A stretch of 64,000 nucleotides of DNA from Gammaproteobacteria bacterium (lineage in GTDB: Bacteria > Pseudomonadota > Gammaproteobacteria > Nevskiales > Nevskiaceae): assembly GCA_026398875.1 (NCBI GenBank), contig JAPLSB010000019.1, positions 248,001-312,000 on the forward strand. Reading direction: 5' to 3'. Below the pieces are notes generated by a model, which ran no database searches, had not been told where the DNA came from, and worked only from the letters and a program-made list of their open reading frames with translations. The translations under genes were made by a program, and so were the position numbers. Position 1 is the first letter of the stretch. The number at the start of each line of letters is the position of its first letter. Positions 1 through 7,598 of the stretch are shown here, piece after piece.

Positions 1-128
1 TCGATGCGCTCACGGATCGCGCTGCGCCGCGCCGGGTCCGGCGTCTGGCTCAAGGCGCTGCAGCCGGCCACCAGCGCCGCGGCCGCCAGAACCAGCACGT
101 TGCGGCGCGCCTTCGAAAAGCGATTCAT
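1..128 (-). CDS. Lipoprotein, N-terminal part only (cut by window edge)
   Basis: Only the first 42 codons are visible. They encode a basic N-terminus, a hydrophobic stretch and a lipobox LVAGC with the lipidated cysteine at residue 23, so the product is an exported lipoprotein. The ATG lies 5 nt after the holC stop codon, so the two genes are very probably co-transcribed and translationally close. Between holC and valS in related genomes a small lipoprotein or hypothetical gene is common, but valS is not visible here. Nothing can be said about function. Confidence 0.7.
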   Translation of the reverse strand, partial: MNRFSKARRNVLVLAAAALVAGCSALSQTPDPARRSAIRERI

Positions 129-133
129 GGCGA

Positions 134-577
134 TCATCCGTTGAGGTTGTGGGTCGCAAGCTCATAGCCGCGGTCACGGTAGAACTTGTAGCGCTCGCGC
201 GAGCCAGTGCGGGCGGCCGGATTGGCATCGACGATTTCCAGCACCCGTTCGAAACGGCTGAAAAACGGCGGAATGTCGAGACCGAGGTTGATCATCACGC
301 CGTCGTAGCTCACCGGCGGCTCGTCGGCACCGATCAGCACCGCCGGCAGCGGGGCATCGGGTGCCGTCGCGCTCAGCTTTTCGTGGGTAATGAAGCTGCC
401 CTGCCGGAACGTCCACAACGCCGTGTCGAGTTCGTCGGCCACCAATGGGTCCGGCACGTAGACGAACACACGCTTGCCGCTGGCGGTGGCCTTGTCGCAC
501 AGCTTGCAGGCCGTCAGCACGTGGCTGGTGACCGCCGCGAACGCGTCGCTGAGGATGTAGAAATCGATGCGGGTCAC
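134..577 (-). CDS. holC: DNA polymerase III chi subunit
   Basis: HolC is the chi subunit of the polymerase III clamp loader; it binds psi (HolD) and the C-terminus of SSB. The 147-residue product starts MTRIDFYIL and has the family pattern: the K-x-x-x-x-G-x-x-V-x-V segment near residue 35, the LDTALWTF-x-x-x-SFI-x-H block around residues 50-65, and the PPFFSRFERVLEIVD block near the C-terminus. Length is usual for the family. It normally follows pepA directly, but here pepA lies about 7 kb away (7599-9113), separated by other genes. Confidence 0.93.
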   Translation of the reverse strand: MTRIDFYILSDAFAAVTSHVLTACKLCDKATASGKRVFVYVPDPLVADELDTALWTFRQGSFITHEKLSATAPDAPLPAVLIGADEPPVSYDGVMINLGLDIPPFFSRFERVLEIVDANPAARTGSRERYKFYRDRGYELATHNLNG

Positions 578-820
578 GGATCGGCAGGTGCAAGACGGGA
601 AACCGGTGCCGAGGATAGCGGCAACGAAACAAGCTTTTCAGCGCAGCGGCCAGAGGCAACGGCAAGGACGCGGAAAAGCATGAACCCGACAAGGATTCAT
701 GTGCCGTCCCGAATCAATGGATTTCGCTTTTGCCGTTCTTTGCTGTTCCCTTTCTTTTCCCTTTGCGCCTTGCGCACAGCGCCCGGCTTTTGATGTTCCG
801 CGATAGCCAGCCGCGCCAAC
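578..820. other. Non-coding stretch upstream of holC
   Basis: No convincing gene: the open frames here are antisense shadows without family motifs. It must hold the holC promoter on the minus strand. A short inverted repeat CATGAA...TTCATG (679-684 and 696-701) is present; its meaning is unknown. No clear -35/-10 pair was recognised. Confidence 0.4.
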
Positions 821-850
821 AAAAAAGGGCGACCCGCAAAGCGGATCACC
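821..850 (-). terminator. Rho-independent terminator after the OmpA gene
   Basis: Read on the minus strand, a 10-bp stem with two G-U pairs (GGTGATCCGC / GCGGGTCGCC) closes a TTT loop and is followed directly by CTTTTTT. It lies about 76 nt past the ompA-like stop codon and is the best terminator for that transcript. Confidence 0.75.
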
Positions 851-872
851 CAATCGCTGCCTGCCTCGTGCC

Positions 873-905
873 GACGCCGTGCGGGTCTGTCGCCCGCACG
901 GCGTC
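873..905 (-). terminator. Perfect 13-bp hairpin downstream of the OmpA gene
   Basis: GACGCCGTGCGGG and its exact complement flank the 7-nt loop TCTGTCG, starting about 20 nt after the OmpA stop codon. No T-tract follows on either strand, so it may stabilise the mRNA 3' end or assist the terminator at 821-850 rather than terminate by itself. Confidence 0.5.
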
Positions 906-925
906 GAGAGAGCTTTCTCGTTTTC

Positions 926-2350
926 CTAGTTGACGATGCGCATCTCGACGCGGCGGTTGTCCGCGCGGCCGGTCTCGTCATCGTTCGAGGCCACCGGATT
1001 GGCTTCGCCGTAGCCCTTCGCGCTCAGCACGTTCGCTGCCACGCCCTTGCTGATCAGGTAGCTGCGCACCGAGCTGGCACGGGCTTCCGACAGCTTCTGG
1101 TTGGCGGCATCGGAGCCGATCGCGTCGGTATAGCCGCCGATCTCGATGGTGAATCCCGGCGAGTCGATGATGGTCTTGGCCACGGCATCGAGCACGGTCT
1201 TCGAGTCGTTGGTCAGCACGGCCTTGTTGAACGCGAAGTGCACGTTCTTCAGCACCAGCGACTGGTTGACCGCGCAGCCATTGGCGGTGACCTTCGAGCC
1301 TGGCGGCGTGTTCGGGCACTGGTCGATGCCGTCGGCGACACCATCACCATCGGTATCGGCAATAGCCGGCTTCGGCGCTTCGATCGTGCAGCCCTTGGCA
1401 TCGACGTTGGTGCCCGGCGGCGTGTTCGGGCACTGATCGGCGTAATCCGGAACGCGGTCGCCGTCGCTGTCGATCGGGCAGCCCTTGGCGTCGACCGTGG
1501 CACCGGCTGGCGTGTTCGGGCAGGCGTCGAGCTTGTCGTTGATACCGTCCTTGTCGGCATCGACCGGGCAGCCGCTGCTGTCGACCGGCGTGCCGGCGGC
1601 CGTGTTCGGGCAGCTGTCGCGCTTGTCGGGCACGCCGTCACCGTCGAAATCGGCCGGCTGGGATTCGGCCAGCACGTAGCGCACCGACAGCATCGCCGAC
1701 TGGCCGTTGTAGCCGGATTCGACGACATCGCCCGAACCGCGCGGGCTGGCGTCGAACTGGCCCTTTTCGGTGCCCATGTAGCGGTAGTCGACCGAGGCCG
1801 TCAGGCGGCGGGTCAGGTCGACACCGATACCGGCGCCGCCCTGGTAGGCGAACACGGTGTCGTGATCGTTGACCAGTTCGTTGCCGTTCGAGCCGACATT
1901 CTCCAGCCACAGCTGCGAAACACCGCCGCCGACACCGATGTACGGGTGGACGGTCTTGAACAGGCCGCTGTCGGTCTTGATGTCGTACCAGAGGTTGGCA
2001 AACGCGCTGCGCGCGTCCTTGCGGCCATCGCCTTCATTGCTGAAGCCCGGTCCGAAAATCGTCTTGTAGCGGTCCTGGCGATAGACCAGTTCCAGTTCCG
2101 GGCGCAGGCCATTGGCAAACGAGTAGCCGCTGGTGACACCGCCGAGGAAGCCGGTGTTGTACTTCGACTGGAACTCGGACTGGGTGCCGAGCAGGCCGCC
2201 GCCGATGGTCTTGTCGTTCGACTGGCGCTGCTTGTTGGCACCGCCCTCGAGGCCGAGGTACCAGCCGTCGCCAGCCAATGCAGTGCCGGCGCAGCCAGCG
2301 AGGAATACAGCGGTGACGGAAGCGCACAGGCGGCGTGAATGAGTGTGCAT
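926..2350 (-). CDS. OmpA-family outer membrane protein with TSP3 calcium repeats
   Basis: A 474-residue porin-like protein linking the outer membrane to peptidoglycan. It has a signal peptide ending near ALA (residues 25-27), an OmpA-like beta-barrel to about residue 230, four thrombospondin type 3 style repeats (pattern DxDGDGVPDxxDxCPNTPxGxxVDxxGC, about residues 233-345), and a C-terminal OmpA peptidoglycan-binding domain with the GYTDAIG and SEARASSVRSYL segments. The Asp-rich repeats are expected to bind Ca2+. The ATG is preceded by a good AAGGAG site. The signal sequence also contains LAGC, so lipidation cannot be excluded. It has its own terminator and probably its own promoter, because a strong terminator (2426-2465) separates it from csbD. 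Confidence 0.93.
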   Translation of the reverse strand: MHTHSRRLCASVTAVFLAGCAGTALAGDGWYLGLEGGANKQRQSNDKTIGGGLLGTQSEFQSKYNTGFLGGVTSGYSFANGLRPELELVYRQDRYKTIFGPGFSNEGDGRKDARSAFANLWYDIKTDSGLFKTVHPYIGVGGGVSQLWLENVGSNGNELVNDHDTVFAYQGGAGIGVDLTRRLTASVDYRYMGTEKGQFDASPRGSGDVVESGYNGQSAMLSVRYVLAESQPADFDGDGVPDKRDSCPNTAAGTPVDSSGCPVDADKDGINDKLDACPNTPAGATVDAKGCPIDSDGDRVPDYADQCPNTPPGTNVDAKGCTIEAPKPAIADTDGDGVADGIDQCPNTPPGSKVTANGCAVNQSLVLKNVHFAFNKAVLTNDSKTVLDAVAKTIIDSPGFTIEIGGYTDAIGSDAANQKLSEARASSVRSYLISKGVAANVLSAKGYGEANPVASNDDETGRADNRRVEMRIVN

Positions 2351-2425
2351 GACAGCTCCTTGCCTTGTTTCAGGCGTTGGGTTTTTGGTGGTCTTGACGC
2401 GGAATGCCGGGGATGGCGCACCCGG

Positions 2426-2465
2426 AAAAGCAGCAACGCGGAATCGGGGGTTTCCGCGTTGCTGC
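2426..2465 (-). terminator. Strong Rho-independent terminator after csbD
   Basis: A perfect 14-bp stem (GCAGCAACGCGGAA at 2430-2443 with its complement at 2452-2465) with an 8-nt loop. On the minus strand it is followed immediately by TTTT (2429-2426). It ends the DUF1328-BON-CsbD cluster and isolates the ompA-like gene downstream. Confidence 0.85.
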
Positions 2466-2538
2466 CGTACTGCCGGCCTGCCCGTTCGATGCGGGCGCAG
2501 CCTTGCTGCTCGCTACGGGACAGCCTGAAGCCGATGGT

Positions 2539-2736
2539 TCAGGCGGCGTCCTCGAGTTCCTTGATCTGCTGCTCGGCCTTTTCCTTGCTCAGGCCGTACT
2601 TCTCCTGGACCTTGCCGACCAGCACCTCGCGCTTGCCGTCAAGCAGCTTGAGATCGTCGTCGGTCAACTCGCCCCACTTGGCCTTGATGCGGCCGGTGAG
2701 CTGCTTGAGCTTGCCCTTGATGATGTCTTCGTTCAT
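2539..2736 (-). CDS. CsbD-family stress-response protein
   Basis: A 65-residue, highly charged protein starting MNEDIIKGKLKQLTGRIK with the WGELTDDD segment typical of the CsbD family, whose members are small cytosolic proteins induced by general stress. Biochemical function of the family is not established. The gene lies 49 nt after the BON lipoprotein gene on the same strand and before a strong terminator, so it is probably the last gene of a three-gene stress cluster. Confidence 0.92.
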   Translation of the reverse strand: MNEDIIKGKLKQLTGRIKAKWGELTDDDLKLLDGKREVLVGKVQEKYGLSKEKAEQQIKELEDAA

Positions 2737-2785
2737 TGCGGTGTCTCCTGGATGCGTCTGGGTGGGGGTATAACCGGTGGAAGGC

Positions 2786-3427
2786 TTACGAGCGGCTGGC
2801 GACCTTCAGATCACCGGCCTCGACCTTCTTCACGCCATCGGTGCGGGTGGCGATCGAGATCGCCTTTTCGCGTTCCGCACCGCTGGCGACCTGGCCGCTC
2901 AAGGTCACGCGGCCATCGGTAGTGGTGACGTTGATCGCCGTGCCCTTGGTCGTCGCGTCGGCGATCAGCGCAGCTTTCAGCTTGGTGGTGATCACCGTGT
3001 CGGTGATCGCGTCGCCGGCGTTCTCGGTGGCCGTGTCGGCGCCATTGACGAAGGTGTCAAGCGCGGTCGGCGCAGCGATGCGGTTGTCGACACCCTTCAC
3101 GCCATCAACGGTGCGTGCCAGTTCCTCGGCCGCTTCCTTGACGGCGCTGGCCTTGGCCGTGCCCGACAACGTGACGACGCCGTTGTTGGTCTCCACCGAC
3201 AGGTCGGCGCCTTCGATGCGGGTGTCGCTGGCGAGCCGACTCTTGAGCTTCGCGGTGATGCCGGTGTCGTCGAGCGCGCTGCCGAGCGTGGCGCTGTCTT
3301 TCCGCGCTTCGGCAGCCGCGCTGTCGGACATCTGGCCGTCCGGTGCGTTCTTCTTGCAGCCTGCCAAGCCGAAACTGGCGATCAGGGCGGTAGCGATAAG
3401 GGTGCGACTGAGCGTGGTGGTTTTCAT
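2786..3427 (-). CDS. Lipoprotein with two BON domains (OsmY-like)
   Basis: A 213-residue exported protein with signal sequence and lipobox GLAGC (Cys at residue 24), then two BON repeats, about residues 52-120 and 138-205. Each has the pattern of a variable start, NNGVVTLSG or TDGRVTLSG, and a closing VDGVKGVDN-like or TDGVKKVEA-like strand. BON domains bind phospholipid membranes; OsmY and related proteins protect the periplasm and outer membrane under osmotic or envelope stress. Here the lipid anchor would hold it to a membrane. Neighbours (CsbD, DUF1328, OmpA) support an envelope-stress role; that is inference. Confidence 0.9.
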   Translation of the reverse strand: MKTTTLSRTLIATALIASFGLAGCKKNAPDGQMSDSAAAEARKDSATLGSALDDTGITAKLKSRLASDTRIEGADLSVETNNGVVTLSGTAKASAVKEAAEELARTVDGVKGVDNRIAAPTALDTFVNGADTATENAGDAITDTVITTKLKAALIADATTKGTAINVTTTDGRVTLSGQVASGAEREKAISIATRTDGVKKVEAGDLKVASRS

Positions 3428-3496
3428 GATGTGTCCTCTTTCAGGGATATCGATTCGGTGCAGCAGCAGGCAGCGGCAAGGGAATCGGGGGATGGA

Positions 3497-3661
3497 TCAG
3501 GTCTTGACCCGGCGGCCGAAGATCAGCGACAGCACGGCCAGCACCAGGAACACCAGGAACAGCAGCTTCGCGATGCCGACTGCGGTGCCGGCGATGCCGG
3601 AAAATCCGAGCACGGCGGCGATCAGGGCGATGACGAAAAACACGATGGCGTAATGAAGCAT
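3497..3661 (-). CDS. DUF1328 small membrane protein (YtjA-like)
   Basis: A 54-residue protein, [20 protein letters not shown]..., with two hydrophobic segments separated by the [11 protein letters not shown] turn and a basic C-terminus GRRVKT. This is the DUF1328/YtjA pattern: a tiny inner-membrane protein of unknown function, often found beside BON and CsbD genes in proteobacteria. A GGAGGAACC stretch just upstream serves as ribosome binding site and supports this start. It is the first gene of the minus-strand stress cluster. Confidence 0.88.
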   Translation of the reverse strand: MLHYAIVFFVIALIAAVLGFSGIAGTAVGIAKLLFLVFLVLAVLSLIFGRRVKT

Positions 3662-3965
3662 TGGGGGTTCCTCCTTCTAGTCTTGTGGCGATGCAGGCTT
3701 GCGTCAGGTGAAACGGCGGCAAGCGTTCGCAGCTCGCCGGACACACCGCGAATCGATGTGCCGTACCTTCCCTTTCCACGGGCCGTGCCAACTATTTTTC
3801 TTATTACTTTCAATGTTTTACGAAATGGCTTCGGTACATTCGACCGGCAAGTTGCACGATCGGCTCGTGCGCGTCGGGCAAAATGCAATGCGCTTGGCGC
3901 CTGCGGAATGAAGCGCGGAATCCGCTGTCCGAACGGCGGACAGACACGCATGGAGCACGGCCACC
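3662..3965. other. Divergent promoter region between stress cluster and regulator
   Basis: A 304-nt non-coding interval between divergent transcripts. It is less GC-rich than its surroundings around 3790-3850, as expected for promoters, and contains a small inverted repeat GCACGA-N5-TCGTGC (3854-3870). No sigma-54 (GG-N10-GC) promoter was identified with confidence on either strand. Confidence 0.4.
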
Positions 3966-5321
3966 TTGGCTGCTGAAAAAACGGGCGGCCGGGTTCTGGT
4001 CGTCGATGACGAAGCGCCGCTGCTGAAGACCTTCCGCTACTGCCTGGAAGACGAAGGCCATACGGTGGCCACGGCCGCCAGCGGCGAGCAGGCAATGGCG
4101 CTGATCCGCAGCCGGGTATTCGATGTCTGCCTGCTCGACCTGAACCTTGGCGACACCACGGCGCTGGAACTGCTGCCGCTGATCCGCGCGGCCGCGCCGT
4201 GGCTCCGCGTGGTGATCGTCACCGCGCATTCATCGGTCGATACCGCCGTGCAAGCGATGCGCGCCGGTGCCGTCGACTACCTGGTCAAGCCCTGCTCGCC
4301 GGAGCAGCTGCGCATCGCTGCAGCCACGCAGCTGCATGCACGGCGCCTGGACCTGCGGCTGGAGGAACTGGAACGCCAGACCGGCAGCAGTAACGATGCC
4401 GCCCAGCTGGAAAGCCGTTCGCCGGCGATGGCCGATCTGCTCGATACCGCCCGTCAGGTCGCGGCCAGCGACGCCAACATCCTGGTGCTCGGCGAAAGCG
4501 GCACCGGTAAAGGCGTGATCGCCCGGGCGATCCACCGCTGGAGCCCGCGCCACGCGGCTCCGTTCATCACCATCAACAGCCCGGGCCTGTCCGGCGAGCT
4601 GTTCGAAAGCGAGCTGTTCGGCCACCGGAAAGGCGCGTTCACCGGCGCGGTGGCCAATTCACCGGGCCGTGTCGCGCAGGCCGATGGCGGCACGCTGTTT
4701 CTGGACGAGATCGGCGAAGTGCCGATCGGCCTGCAGGCCAAGCTGCTGCGCTTCCTGCAGGACAAGCAGTTCGAAAGCCTCGGCGATCCGGTGACCCGGC
4801 AGGCTGATGTCCGGCTGGTGGCCGCGACCAATCGCGACCTCAACGGCATGGTCAAGGCCGGCACGTTCCGAGAAGACCTGCTGTACCGACTCGACGTGAT
4901 CCGCCTGCACCTGCCGCCACTGCGCGAGCGCATCGAGGATCTGCCAGCCTTTGCCCATGGCTTTCTCGACGAATTCATCCGCACCCATCGCGGCCGCGCC
5001 CGCGGTTTCAGCGATGCGGCGCTTGATGCGCTGTGCCGGCACCGCTGGCCGGGCAATATCCGCGAACTGCGCAATGTCATCGAGCGCGCCAGCATCCTGT
5101 GCCGCAGCGAACTGATCGAGCCGCGCGACTTGGCACTTGGCGAAGCCGGTGCAGCGGCGCCGTCCGCTGCACGTCCAACCGGTGCGCTGAGCCTGGCCGC
5201 GCTGGAGCGGGAGCACATCCTGGCCGTGCTCGGCGAAGCCGAGACGCTGGAAATCGCCGCCAAGCAGCTCGGCATCGATGCCTCGACGCTGTATCGCAAG
5301 CGCAAGCAATACGGCATCTGA
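3966..5321 (+). CDS. Sigma-54-dependent response regulator, AlgB/NtrC family
   Basis: A 451-residue transcription activator with three domains: receiver (residues about 8-122, phosphoacceptor Asp58, acidic pair Asp14/Asp15, Lys in the YLVKPCSP loop), AAA+ sigma-54 activation domain (about 150-380; Walker A GESGTGKG, GAFTGA at 223-228, Walker B TLFLDEIGEV), and a C-terminal Fis-type helix-turn-helix ending ASTLYRKRKQYGI. The intact GAFTGA loop means it should contact sigma-54. Start is a TTG with GGAG 10 nt upstream; no better ATG is in frame. The histidine kinase follows 76 nt downstream. The order regulator-then-kinase and the kinase type match Pseudomonas AlgB-KinB; the actual regulon is unknown. 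Confidence 0.92.
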   Translation: MAAEKTGGRVLVVDDEAPLLKTFRYCLEDEGHTVATAASGEQAMALIRSRVFDVCLLDLNLGDTTALELLPLIRAAAPWLRVVIVTAHSSVDTAVQAMRAGAVDYLVKPCSPEQLRIAAATQLHARRLDLRLEELERQTGSSNDAAQLESRSPAMADLLDTARQVAASDANILVLGESGTGKGVIARAIHRWSPRHAAPFITINSPGLSGELFESELFGHRKGAFTGAVANSPGRVAQADGGTLFLDEIGEVPIGLQAKLLRFLQDKQFESLGDPVTRQADVRLVAATNRDLNGMVKAGTFREDLLYRLDVIRLHLPPLRERIEDLPAFAHGFLDEFIRTHRGRARGFSDAALDALCRHRWPGNIRELRNVIERASILCRSELIEPRDLALGEAGAAAPSAARPTGALSLAALEREHILAVLGEAETLEIAAKQLGIDASTLYRKRKQYGI

Positions 5322-5397
5322 GCGCACCATCCGCCGTCAACGAACGGCGCGCAGCCTTCGCATCCGCTGCAATCACCGATTCCAGGAACCGCTTTCG

Positions 5398-6810
5398 ATG
5401 AAGATCCTCTACCGGCTGCTGCTGACCTACGGCGCGCTGATCATCCTGGCGTTCATCGCCGGTGCCTTGCTGGCCTTGGCCTGGGATCGCTTCGAACGTG
5501 CCCCGTGGTACCAGATCGGCCTGCTGGGCCTTGCCGGCTCGGCGATCGGCGCCTTCGGGCTGCGCTTCGCAGTGGCCCAGGCACAGGCGATGAGCGAGCC
5601 GCTGCAGCGCATCGCACTGGCGGCCAAGACCATCGCCGAAGGCGAGTTCGATGTCCGGGTGGAAGCCTCGAAACTGGTCGAGGCCAACATCATGGCGTCC
5701 AACTTCAACGCGATGGCGGCGGCGCTGAAGACCTACAAGTCGACGTCGATCGATCGCCTGCTGGCCGAGCAGCGCCGCAACGACGTGGTGCTTGGCTCGA
5801 TCGACGACGGTCTGATCATCGTTGACGAACAGGCCCGCATCGAACGTCTGAACCCGATCGCTGCCCGGCAGCTCGGCACCACGCAGGAACTGGCGATCGG
5901 CCGCACGCTGGATGAACTGCTCGGTGGCGAACGCTTCAACCAGCGGATCATCGACGACATCGCCTCGCAGAGCCTGTCGCAGGACGACGAGCCGGATCTG
6001 GTGATCGGCGAAGGCGTCATGGAACGCCGGCTGGCGCTGGCACTGACCCCGTTCACCGACGAAAGTCGGCCCGGCCTGGTGCTGCTGCTGCGCGACGTCA
6101 CCGAAGAACGCGAGCAGGAAAAGCTCAAGACCGATTTCGTGCTGCGCGCCTCGCACGAACTGCGCACGCCGGTCTCCGGGCTGCGCATGGCAATGGACCT
6201 GCTGGCCGAACGCACGCCGTTCGCGCCAAACACCCGTGAGGCCGACCTGTTCGAGACCGTGCACACGGAAACCAGGCGGCTCGGTGATCTGGTCACCGAC
6301 CTGCTCGATGTCTCGCGCCTGAGCCATGCCGACACGCCGCTGAAGCTGGAGACCGTGCAACTGTCACGGCTGGCCGAGGAAGCCCACGCCCGTTTCGAGC
6401 CGATGGCGATGGAGCGGCGGCTGCGGATCAGCAGTGCCGTTGCCGACGGCCTGCCGGACCTGCAGCTCGATCCGGGTCAGTTCTCGCGTGTGCTCGACAA
6501 CCTGATCGGCAACGCCATCCGCCACACGCCGCCGGGCGGCGATGTCGGCATCACCGTCGTTGCCGGTTCCGATGCCATCCGCATCGAAGTCCGCGACAGC
6601 GGCGAAGGCCTGACCCGCCGGCAGCTGGCCCGGATCTTCGATCCGTTCGTGCAGTTCGGCCGCAACACCGGCGGTGCCGGCCTGGGCCTGACCCTGTCCC
6701 GAGAAATCGTCGAGCGCCACGGCGGCAAGATCGACGTGGCGTCACAGCGCGGTCAGGGCGCTCGGTTCACCGTGAGCCTGCCGTGGCCGAGTGAGGTGGT
6801 GGCGGGGTGA
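5398..6810 (+). CDS. KinB-like sensor histidine kinase
   Basis: A 470-residue membrane kinase paired with the upstream regulator. Order: TM1 (about 9-29), an external loop of only about 10 residues, TM2 (about 38-56), HAMP (about 57-110), PAS (about 125-235), HisKA with SHELRTPVSGLR, and HATPase with N box NLIGNAIRHTP, G1 RDSGEGL, F box FDPFVQFG and G2 GGAGLGLTLS. Start ATG has AGGAA about 10 nt upstream; a longer frame exists but overlaps the regulator gene without a site. The near absence of a periplasmic domain differs from Pseudomonas KinB and suggests sensing within the membrane or through the PAS domain. Confidence 0.92.
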   Translation: MKILYRLLLTYGALIILAFIAGALLALAWDRFERAPWYQIGLLGLAGSAIGAFGLRFAVAQAQAMSEPLQRIALAAKTIAEGEFDVRVEASKLVEANIMASNFNAMAAALKTYKSTSIDRLLAEQRRNDVVLGSIDDGLIIVDEQARIERLNPIAARQLGTTQELAIGRTLDELLGGERFNQRIIDDIASQSLSQDDEPDLVIGEGVMERRLALALTPFTDESRPGLVLLLRDVTEEREQEKLKTDFVLRASHELRTPVSGLRMAMDLLAERTPFAPNTREADLFETVHTETRRLGDLVTDLLDVSRLSHADTPLKLETVQLSRLAEEAHARFEPMAMERRLRISSAVADGLPDLQLDPGQFSRVLDNLIGNAIRHTPPGGDVGITVVAGSDAIRIEVRDSGEGLTRRQLARIFDPFVQFGRNTGGAGLGLTLSREIVERHGGKIDVASQRGQGARFTVSLPWPSEVVAG

Positions 6811-6879
6811 CACAGGGGTGCGGCGACGTGAGTCGAACGCCCGGTGACAAACGGCGGATGTCGACCACGACGCCGAACC

Positions 6880-6897
6880 TGTACGATATTGCGTACA
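6880..6897 (+). promoter_or_regulatory. Probable YefM-YoeB operator
   Basis: An inverted repeat TGTACG-N6-CGTACA lies 16 nt upstream of the antitoxin ATG. The E. coli yefM-yoeB operator is known to contain palindromes with TGTACA cores, to which YefM and the YefM-YoeB complex bind for autorepression. The match is to the core motif and position only. Confidence 0.65.
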
Positions 6898-6912
6898 TAT
6901 CGGAGCCTCCCC

Positions 6913-7164
6913 ATGGACGCGATCACCTACAGCACCGCGCGCGCAAATCTGGCCAAGACCATGGACCGCGTATGCGCGGACCACGCGCCACTGATCATCA
7001 CCCGCAACGGTGAGCAGTCGGTCGTGATGCTGTCACTGGAAGACTTCAATGCGCTGGAGGAAACCGCCTACCTGCTGCGCAGCCCGGCCAACGCGAAGCG
7101 GCTGCTCGCCGCTGCGGCGCAATTAGCCGCAGGCAGCGGCAGCGAACGCGCGCTGGTCGAATGA
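6913..7164 (+). CDS. yefM: YefM-family antitoxin
   Basis: An 83-residue Phd/YefM antitoxin: the N-terminal DNA-binding fold begins MDAITYSTARANLAKTMD and contains the family blocks ITRNGEQSVVMLSLEDFNALEET and YLLRSPANAKRLL, followed by a charged toxin-binding tail. It neutralises YoeB and represses its own operon. The stop codon overlaps the toxin start (ATGA at 7161-7164), the usual coupling. An inverted repeat upstream fits the operator. Confidence 0.94.
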   Translation: MDAITYSTARANLAKTMDRVCADHAPLIITRNGEQSVVMLSLEDFNALEETAYLLRSPANAKRLLAAAAQLAAGSGSERALVE

Positions 7165-7415
7165 GGTTGGTGTTTGCCGATGCTGCGTGGGAGGACTACC
7201 TGCACTGGCAGAAGCAGGACCGGAAGATGGCCGAACGCATCAACCGCCTGATCCAAGAGGTACGCCGCGATCCGTTTACGGGCGTTGGCAAGCCCGAGCC
7301 GTTGAAGCACGCCCTTGCCGGCTTCTGGTCCCGCCGAATCACCGATGAGCATCGGATGGTCTATCGGGTGGAAGGCGATGCCTTGCTGATCGCGCAGCTT
7401 CGGTATCACTACTGA
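7161..7415 (+). CDS. yoeB: YoeB-family mRNA interferase toxin
   Basis: An 84-residue RelE-superfamily ribosome-dependent endoribonuclease. The family landmarks are present: FADAAWEDYLHWQKQD at the start, DPFTGVGKPEPLKH, the GFWSRRITDEHRMVYRV strand and the closing RYHY. In YoeB the catalytic residues are Glu46, Arg65 and His83; the corresponding Glu, Arg and the His of RYHY all appear intact, so the toxin looks functional. Overlaps yefM by 4 nt. The module lies between the kinase gene and pepA. Confidence 0.95.
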   Translation: MRLVFADAAWEDYLHWQKQDRKMAERINRLIQEVRRDPFTGVGKPEPLKHALAGFWSRRITDEHRMVYRVEGDALLIAQLRYHY

Positions 7416-7545
7416 CGCGCCGTTTTCCAACCGGAATCCCGTAGCCCGGTTAGAGCAACGCAAAAGCCGGAGCAACGCGATACCGACGACAGCCAGTCCC
7501 GGATTTCGCTGCGCTTTATCCCGCTGACGGAGGCTGGAGGTCGCA

Positions 7546-7565
7546 GGGCGGGTTGATTCCCGCCC
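7546..7565 (-). terminator. Hairpin downstream of pepA
   Basis: GGGCGGG-TTGATT-CCCGCCC, a 7-bp G+C stem about 35 nt past the pepA stop. No T-tract follows on the minus strand, so termination is uncertain. It also resembles the REP-like palindromes at 52704-52821 (core GGGCGGG...CCCGCC). Confidence 0.4.
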
Positions 7566-7598
7566 GACAACCTCGGCAGCCGGACCCTCGCTATCGGC

